Shown here: piece after piece, positions 58,001-64,000 of the stretch
Position numbering within the stretch: the first letter of the stretch is position 1
How the letters are laid out: each line of letters begins with the position of its first letter
Assembly (NCBI GenBank): GCA_011037195.1
Contig: JAAEAF010005017.1
Location: 1-64,000, forward strand
Length of the DNA: 64,000 nucleotides
Direction of reading: 5' to 3'
Source: Triatoma infestans
Lineage: Eukaryota; Arthropoda; Insecta; Hemiptera; Reduviidae
The notes under the pieces: generated by a model
The model's database searches: none
The model's input: only the letters and a program-made list of their open reading frames with translations
What the model was told of the DNA's origin: nothing
Position numbers and translations under genes: made by a program

Positions 58001-58718
58001 ATAAAAAAAAAAAATCGAAAAACTGAAAATGCAATTAGTAAAGTTGTACTTCTGTGTGATGGATCCTGCTCCAAACCTCTTGTCCGATGCCATGTAGTAT
58101 CTAAACAGAATATCATGTTTGAGCTTCCTGCTATTTTTCAGTTGGTTACATTTTCGGCCAGAAAAAAGATGGACCCGACTTTTATAAGAGACATTTGATT
58201 CCATAATTATTGGGAGCATCACTAATAACATTCCAATCAAAAAATACAAAGAAATTTACGCCACACCAGTATATATATATATAAATATAAGATTTACAGA
58301 TACCTATTAATATTGATGATATGGCCATCACTTATATCATGTTTCTTCATCATTTCTACAGCATGCTGTGTAAATGTCACCAAACCGATCACATTAGTTT
58401 CGTATAATTTTCTACATAAACCTTGACTGGTATCTGAAACCATTAAGTTGGAAATTATTAAATCTTCCCTAAGTTCAGAATTAAAATTACGAGAAAGAAT
58501 CCTTATTGAACCATACATATATTCGATAAAAATTATTATTATATCTAACCTGTTAAAGTCATTGGTGCAAGAATGGCAGCATTGTTGATCAGGACGCTAA
58601 TTGGTCCTAAATCTGCTAATATATTTTGCATTGTAGACGCTATTTCAGTTTCATTTGAGCAATCACATTTGTAGGCCTTCAATGTTCCTAGCATATGTTT
58701 ACCTTCCTCTTCCAGTTT
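53610..58718 (-). CDS. SDR gene E, exons 2-6 (exon 1 outside window)
   Basis: A classical SDR of the same family. Exons (minus strand) are 58718-58550, 58433-58304, 54101-53972, 53875-53744 and 53669-53610, with good GT/AG sites and a TAA stop; 206 codons are visible. With the family's 44-codon exon 1 the protein would be 250 aa. Landmarks, numbered on that basis, are NNAAILAPM (from 89), Asn114, Ser144 (split codon), YCASK (159-163), SISPGLVLTEM and a divergent C-terminus VSELTIEPTGGIRG. Exon 5 is the shortest of the array (44 codons). Exon 1 was not found in the 5.3 kb to the right edge. It most resembles gene D. Intron 3 is 3.9 kb of repeats. Confidence 0.9.
54889..55249 (+). repeat. Candidate solo LTR
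   Basis: Starts TGTAGGGGATTTGGTAAACC and ends CACAACACCCTTACA (TG...CA, 361 bp). It has GC-rich promoter-like sequence near 54920-54980 and an internal (TA)n tract. Flanks CTAT and ATAT are only a near-match for a target duplication. Lies in gene E intron 3. Confidence 0.4.
55480..55690 (-). repeat. Dispersed repeat fragment
   Basis: Short internal monomer piece (GAAATGGTACTTTAGAAGAA and neighbours). Strand uncertain. Confidence 0.4.
56660..57135. repeat. Imperfect inverted repeat, arms about 150-190 bp
   Basis: CGCTTGGGTGCGCGCGTGT..AACATG and GTTTTAATTATTCTTTGTTA (56706, 56783) are complementary in order to GCATTT..CATGTACGCACGCACCCAAGCG and TAACAAAGAATAATTAAAAC (about 57033-57095). Stem arms enclose about 130 bp. 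Perhaps a fold-back transposon. Confidence 0.7.
57660..58190 (-). repeat. Dispersed repeat fragment
   Basis: Diverged monomers with ATTTTTTCGAAAACCGAGAA and GGATCCTGCTCCAAACC. The frames at 57889-58249 on both strands are shadows of the repeat. Confidence 0.5.
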
Positions 58719-59369
58719 CTATAACAAATAATAGAAAAATAAAAACCCTTTAAACTTACTTGGATTTCTATTTGTAATGGATTGCCTGCAGCCTTAATCA
58801 TATGACCATGATTACTACGTCACTAAACACATCGCACCAATCACCTCCGTACCGCAAGCTATTTAGGAAAGCTTTGAAAAGGACAAAAGCCGCTTACCTT
58901 AAATCAGGTAGGGGAAATCAGGGGAAATTTCAGCGATCTATAAGCAGGGCTAGCTAAACGCAAGATGAGTTTTAGAACAACTTGTTAACAGTCTTCAAGA
59001 GGTCTTTCAAGAAAATATCAACACGCAAACACTCTGCCACTTTAATGTAGAGTGATGTCGCCGGATTTTCATGTGCCTTTGGTTGTAAGCACTGAAACGC
59101 GGATTATTGTCAGCACGGAAGCACGGATTATTGTCAGTGGCTGCAGATAATCCATTACATATTTAAATTAAAACGAAATAGTGTGTATTATTTCAAATTT
59201 TTCTCAGTACAGAAAAGAACCCTGAAAATTACATTTGATACGCTGTAATTTTACATATAACATAAAAAGTAAATACAACTACCTTGCATGGTATAAACAA
59301 AAACTAATTATCATAATTGCTGCAAAAAAAAAAGTTTTCCCTTATATTTTTAATTTCCAGTGTGTCATC

Positions 59370-59990
59370 TTCTTAAACAGCCGCCAGGCTGCCCTACGAG
59401 CTATCAGTTCTTCCCAAGTCAATTCGAGACTAGTATGCTACTGCTTGAGCATCCTCATGGAAATTAGCAGCCAAATTTAGTCTGGGTACCCGGAATTCAG
59501 GGCAACGAAGTTATAGGTCGCCTTGCCCAGGTGCGCTCCATTAGAATTCTTTTGATCTAAACCTTTTGTAGCATTGCAAGATGCCTTCTGAGTGCATGTG
59601 TATGATGGATGAAAATCTTAGGCCGAGGCCCTTGAAAAGTTTGTTAATAACTATTCGCCCAGGATTACTATAGAACTATCCCACCAAGATCATACGGATG
59701 ACTGCAGGCCTTCTCAATCCCCACTGTAGTTTAAGAAGCATGAAACTGTGCAGGTTTTGCCAGGAAGAAGAGGAAACAACACTACACATACTGTACCATA
59801 ATGAAGGGCTGGCTTGTTACCTATACCGGGAGAAGAAATTTTCGCCTTCAAGCTTTACCCACGAATCTCTTTCCAGACTCCTAAGTCTAATCAACAAACA
59901 GGACTGGAGAGGATGAGGGTTCTTTAAATTGCCACATCAAACCAATAATAAGTCGCTAACCCTCATAGAACCTTATCTAATCTAATCTAT
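59370..59990 (+). pseudogene. LINE RNase H domain and zinc-binding tail
   Basis: SRQAALRAISSSQVNSRLVC (about 59378), then in a shifted frame VWVPGIQGNEVIGRLAQV (about 59481), then LCRFCQEEEETTLHILYHNE (about 59748). Order RNase H, zinc tail of an I/R1/Loa-like LINE. WVPGHxG has Ile for His. It ends in a CTTATCTAATCTAATCT tail near 59972. Confidence 0.8.
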
Positions 59991-60925
59991 ATTTACGTTT
60001 ATTAGAGTGAACAATAGAATTAAGTATTGCTAAATTAATAGTAATAAAAGTATTTATTACTAGTGATAAAAGTATTTATAGTATCTAAAATGAAATGCCA
60101 CATCACACCAACCAATTCTCTTGATTACATTCCACACAAAATATACACTAAACCAACTCAAGAACTTATAATATTTATATCCATAGAATAACACATTAAA
60201 CAAAGCTCGTAGTTCTAACTCAGTCTCTTTCTGTAATACAGTACTTTTTAGTATTTTGAATTACTGGAAAAAACGTGTTTTATAGACATTAAAATAATTC
60301 ACGTTCAGCCAGCCAGCCACAAAAGAAAAAGCAAAAGCCACGCATTATTGAGACAATTTTAATTGATACTTTGTTATCTCGAAAAAAAACTTCTATATCA
60401 TAGAAAACTGGAATATTTCAAACAACATAAAATTGATCGAAAACAACTTTGTAGTTTAATGAGTTAAAAAAACAAAAAAGGAATCATTAATAACAGCTCC
60501 TAACTGAAATTTTATTTGATTTTTTATTAATGCTTTTAACCAATTAATATAAAATATTGAAGGTGCCCCGCTAGGGGGAAGATAATACTGAGCAACAAAG
60601 GATTTGTTCATTTCACGCTGGCATGTGTACTTTATGTAATTTTTTTATGCTGATTCTGAAAATAATTTCAATTAAATCAGTCTCGGATTTTCAAAAATTT
60701 ATATAAAACGTTTTTTCTCAAAATACACTCTTTTTATTATGTGAACTTATGCTGGCTTGCCTTTTTAACAAGTTTATCGTGCTAATACTCTCAAGCCACG
60801 CTCCTCTTTGTTTTAAGCCAATCATACTTAAGAAATTCATGGACTTGCCATGTAAATTTATTACTTCTTATATATAACCGGCACATAAGAGAAGTAATAA
60901 AAAAAAAAGGTGTTTGTTTCAATGC
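59990..60925. other. No gene seen
   Basis: AT-rich DNA with an AGTAATAAAAGTATTTATTA duplication near 60040. Nothing else supportable. Confidence 0.5.
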
Positions 60926-60929
60926 CAAT

Positions 60930-61320
60930 TTGTGATAATCTAACTTGTTTTCTGGTGAACACAATGTCTTGTAATTGTGCAAATGATCTGAACAACTTTT
61001 GTTAGGTAAATGGTGGATTAACTATCCAACAGCTTAAGAAAAATATTACACTTACAATAAAATAAAGCGTATGAATCCTATGTCGGCTTTAAACTTAATA
61101 AATCAAGACAAATTTTGGACACTTAATATTAGCTGTACAAGTTGAGAAGCTGGGTAAATGGTAACAGCACTGCTGTGCCGTTTGCAGTGCTTTATGATTT
61201 GGTATTAGGACGGACCACTACATCCCTGCCCAAGTAGCAGCTTCAGAACTGTCAAATATCGATGAAGAATACTTACCATTTCAAGAAGACAAACCTCATT
61301 TAATAACCAGCCAGAAGTGA
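60930..61320 (+). pseudogene. Unidentified coding repeat, copy 2
   Basis: A decayed counterpart of 42.98-43.8 kb: MPICDNLTCFLVNTMSCNCA, LNN, a stop, LTIQQLKKNITLTIK, then ALNLINQDKFWTLN, and farther on DEEYLPFQEDKPHLITSQK. Several stops. The shared frame points to a once-translated protein. Confidence 0.4.
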
Positions 61321-61329
61321 ATGAACTAA

Positions 61330-61745
61330 TTCGAGATTTGAATTTATTAAATACTCTAGCAGAAATATTACCTTTGGGATTTTATACGTCTTAGCATGCT
61401 TATTTCTGTTGTATCTGACCGGTTTAGGATTGTTAGCCACCGTCACAGTTACGTTATCAATATCATGTAGAGGATTGACTTCAGCCTTAAGTTTCTTCTT
61501 ATTCAAGTTTAAATACAAAAAAATAAAAATTGATCTTACCTGTGTTCCTTCATTCACTTTCAAACAAGCAAACAATTCTCTTACTTACTTATTTCAACAA
61601 TTCTCTTATTTATTTAACTGATTATAAATCCTTTGTACATAGTATATTTAGTTTCAGCTATCAACATCAACAAGTAGTATAAATCTAAATCTATAAAGAA
61701 CATTTGAATCTAAAAAATACTTAAAATCTAAGAAATACTCTTATT
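61330..61745. other. No gene seen
   Basis: The two overlapping frames at 61300-61621 (opposite strands) show no known domain and no SDR exon 1. Confidence 0.5.
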
Positions 61746-61749
61746 TTCT

Positions 61750-61960
61750 AGTAAGAGTCCTCTTATCCTCTTATTCTAGTAAGAGGAAGTATTGCGTTAG
61801 TAGCGAATTTCCGAATTGGAGTTTTCACTGGAAATACACGTTATGTTCCCCAAGTATGAAAAATATGTTTTCAGCGAATAGTCTTTATGTATGTGTGTGA
61901 GATCAAAACATTTTGAACTCATAGGAAGCTAATACTTAGTATCACCGCATTTCGCCAAAA
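61750..61960 (-). repeat. Dispersed repeat, palindromic end
   Basis: CTTATTCTAGTAAGAGGAAGT, GAATTTCCGAATTGGAG and TTTTCACTGGAAATACACG identify the family's terminal part. Confidence 0.65.
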
Positions 61961-62261
61961 AATAAAAGTACTCCGACCAACCAGATATACATAATGCGCA
62001 CAGTCTTTTACATTTCTCATTATCTAACCATTGCATACTATTCAAATTTATAGCTCACCTCTTAATCTGGAACATCCATTCTTAGGTCTCTCAGTTTCGG
62101 ATTGGGTTCCGAGTTTTTACCAAAATTTAGGTCCCTAAGTCTATCATAACTTAAGCTAGACCCTAAAAACTAAAAACACTCAGAATTCCTGGCACCTTTT
62201 AACAGATTCCTCGCTTTAACTTGTCTGGAATTGTTATTTAAAGTTTTCACATCCATTTTCA

Positions 62262-62543
62262 TGATAAACACTTGAGTTTCCGGGTTGAGACCGCGTCAGT
62301 GGTTTGCTAAAAACGTGCGTTTCGCTCATGTTGCGATGCACCTCTTCAGGGTCATTACACCTTGAAAGCCAATAAGACAATGAACATTGGTAGAGAAGGG
62401 GCGTGAGTCCTTCCTCCGCCCTTCTCTACCAAGCTTCATTACCTTATTGGCTTTCAAGATGTAATGCTCATTACATGGGCGAAACGTCGATTTATACCAA
62501 ACCACTGATGCGGTCTCAACGCGATAACTCAAGTGTTTGTCTG
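62262..62543. mobile_element. Fold-back element, second family
   Basis: Arms of about 140 bp: AACACTTGAGTTTCCGGG ... GCCAATAAGACAATGAACA ... GGTAGAGAAGGG, mirrored by CCCTTCTCTACCAAGC ... TTATTGGCTTTCAAG ... CGCGATAACTCAAGTGTTT. The left arm (minus) has CTGAAGAG..GCGAAACGC, and the right arm has ATGGGCGAAACGTCG. These are words typical of Penelope-like terminal repeats. Confidence 0.7.
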
Positions 62544-62549
62544 GATTTG

Positions 62550-63775
62550 TTTCCTGTCAGCACTGTGACAACTGCGACTACCACAGATTCTATTCGGCCA
62601 AATTATACTGAATATCTGTGCACAAGGTCAATAGACCGCCTGAAAAATGCTATATTTTCCTCATCATCCAAAGCTATAATACGAAGCAGTAGAACGGCCG
62701 ATTTGGGGTAAAATTTTCAAGCATTACTTAAAATGGAGTTGTAAAAAAAAGAGATTCTAGAGCAGTTTCAATATGGAGAATGTAATTTGGCACCCCAAAA
62801 TTTGGCATCCATACAAACGCGAGGCTGCAATAAAAGATCTGGAACTTAGCATTAGGGGAACCTCATTGTGACAAATAAACTATTAATACCTGCTTTAGCA
62901 GAAGAAATTTTATCATGTTTGGTATAAAAAAAAATCGTGGTTAATGTCATACCTATGTAGATGTTTATATTGGTTTACATTCTCTAACCGTTGACCCTTG
63001 AAATATCAACGCTCATTGGTCTCCTTTCTTAAACTTGTATCTTAGATTTCTTAAGATTGAGACTAAGGTTCCAACGAACAAAAACTTTTTAAATTAGAAT
63101 TTTAAAAAGAAAACGTCGCAAAAGTGTTTCCCACCAGATTCTTTATTCATGAATTTCTCAATTAATAAATTTAAAGATTGCCTTCAAATTTCTTACAATT
63201 TTTATAGCACATAATTAAATTTTAATTTTGCTTAATTTTATTGATATTTATTAGATAGAAAAAAAATCACTAATAGAATTATTGCAATAAAGATGAATTT
63301 TCTCTGAAAATCTTGTGGTTTTCCATTACATTGTGTTTTGTTTTTTTAATATTGCTTTTCACACACTCACAACACACAATACGGTCAGTCGACTTCATTG
63401 AAGTAACAATAATTCTGGAAACAAAAATGTATTGTGCTCTAATTATTTGCACAAACATTGAAACAACAAATAGAATTGAAAATCAGCAACAATTTTGCAT
63501 AAATCAGAACGCATTATGTATAATCTAAACAGGAAAGGTGATCTGTTTTGATTTTATGATCAAAACGTATTGTTTGTTTTGAAGATCATTTGTTTTTGTT
63601 TTTTAAAAAAGTATTAGGAGACACTTTATGGTAGAGAAACAATAAATAGTTAAATAAATAGAAATGGAATAAAATGTAATTATTACTTTCACTTACTTTA
63701 GTAAAAGAAATTTCTTTTTCTTTATCTAATTGCCTTAGGTATTTCTGCCTAATTTTCCCGGGAAAATTGATTAAT
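62550..63775. other. No gene seen
   Basis: AT-rich. A stretch near 63115 (CGCAAAAGTGTTTCCCACCA) is a worn end of the dispersed repeat. The 71-codon frame at 63313 has no recognised domain. Confidence 0.5.
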
Positions 63776-63779
63776 TTGG

Positions 63780-64000
63780 GGTGTGGGATTTTAGGGGAAA
63801 AGTTGCGTGTAAGCTTTCCATCAATACAATATATGATTCTACCATCTACATAATATCAATATAAACATTTCAATATTAGAATTCCTACTTTGAAGGAAAT
63901 TCGTTCCGACCGCAAGTGCGATTTTGCAGAAAAGGTTACTGAGTTTTTTGGAATTTTCTCGAAAACACCTGTAACGATTTCCTTTAAACGTTGGCAATCT
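63780..64000 (-). repeat. Dispersed repeat, cut by window edge
   Basis: AATTCCTACTTTGAAGGAAAT, CCGACCGCAAGTGCG and TTTTCTCGAAAACACCTG follow the monomer order of the family. Confidence 0.6.

Noticed and set aside
61300..61621. A candidate exon 1 for SDR gene E
   Set aside because: Neither strand shows MERW or TGxxxGxG; no match to the 44-codon family exon.

Overview
The window is AT-rich animal DNA and almost certainly comes from an insect. The genes are split by introns with GT..AG junctions. The gene family is the insect farnesol-dehydrogenase / DHRS11-like type of classical short-chain dehydrogenase/reductase (SDR). The rest is a dense layer of eukaryotic transposon debris: several non-LTR retrotransposon types, tRNA-derived SINEs, a Gypsy-like LTR element, PIF/Harbinger pieces and a Maverick/Polinton-like DNA polymerase fragment. 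The order is not fixed by the sequence; a hemipteran is a guess.

The backbone is a tandem array of SDR genes, all on the minus strand and all with the same exon plan (132, 169-172, 130, 130, variable, 60 bp; intron phases 0,1,2,0,0). From right to left they are: gene E (53.6-58.7 kb, exons 2-6, exon 1 not in the window), gene D (42.6-47.1 kb, complete, 254 aa), gene C (34.0-39.9 kb, complete, 258 aa), gene B (21.4-29.7 kb, complete, 264 aa), a gutted relic called A' here (exons 5-6 at 14.6-14.9 kb and a promoter-like block at 20.4 kb, with nothing coding between), and gene A (8.25-13.74 kb, exons 1-4 only). The catalytic Ser codon is split by intron 3 in every copy with exons 3-4, and the TGxxxGxG, NNA(G/A), Asn, Ser and YxxxK signatures are present. 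Exon 5, which encodes the substrate-side loop, is the part that changes length. Genes A and B sit in a recent duplication (about 6.5-13.7 kb against 23.6-29.7 kb) that is nearly identical in the middle but diverges at exon 1.

Region by region: 1-2.3 kb holds tandem and dispersed repeats, a duplicated exon-like block and the polymerase fragment. 2.6-6.3 kb is a satellite array lying where the end of gene A should be. 14.9-15.5 kb holds two fold-back elements whose arms contain hammerhead-ribozyme-like cores. 16.4-19.8 kb is an LTR element with 4-bp target duplications and only a gag remnant. 30-33 kb holds a SINE and LINE pieces. 40.2-41.1 kb holds Harbinger pieces. 41.9-42.2 kb is a short higher-order tandem repeat. 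46-50 kb has more hammerhead-like arms. 54-64 kb is intron and flank full of repeat fragments.

The most unusual signal is the hammerhead-like fold-back family (five arms plus a second diverged element). Next come the relic and gene-conversion history of the SDR array, and a protein-coding repeat at 43 and 61 kb that I could not identify.
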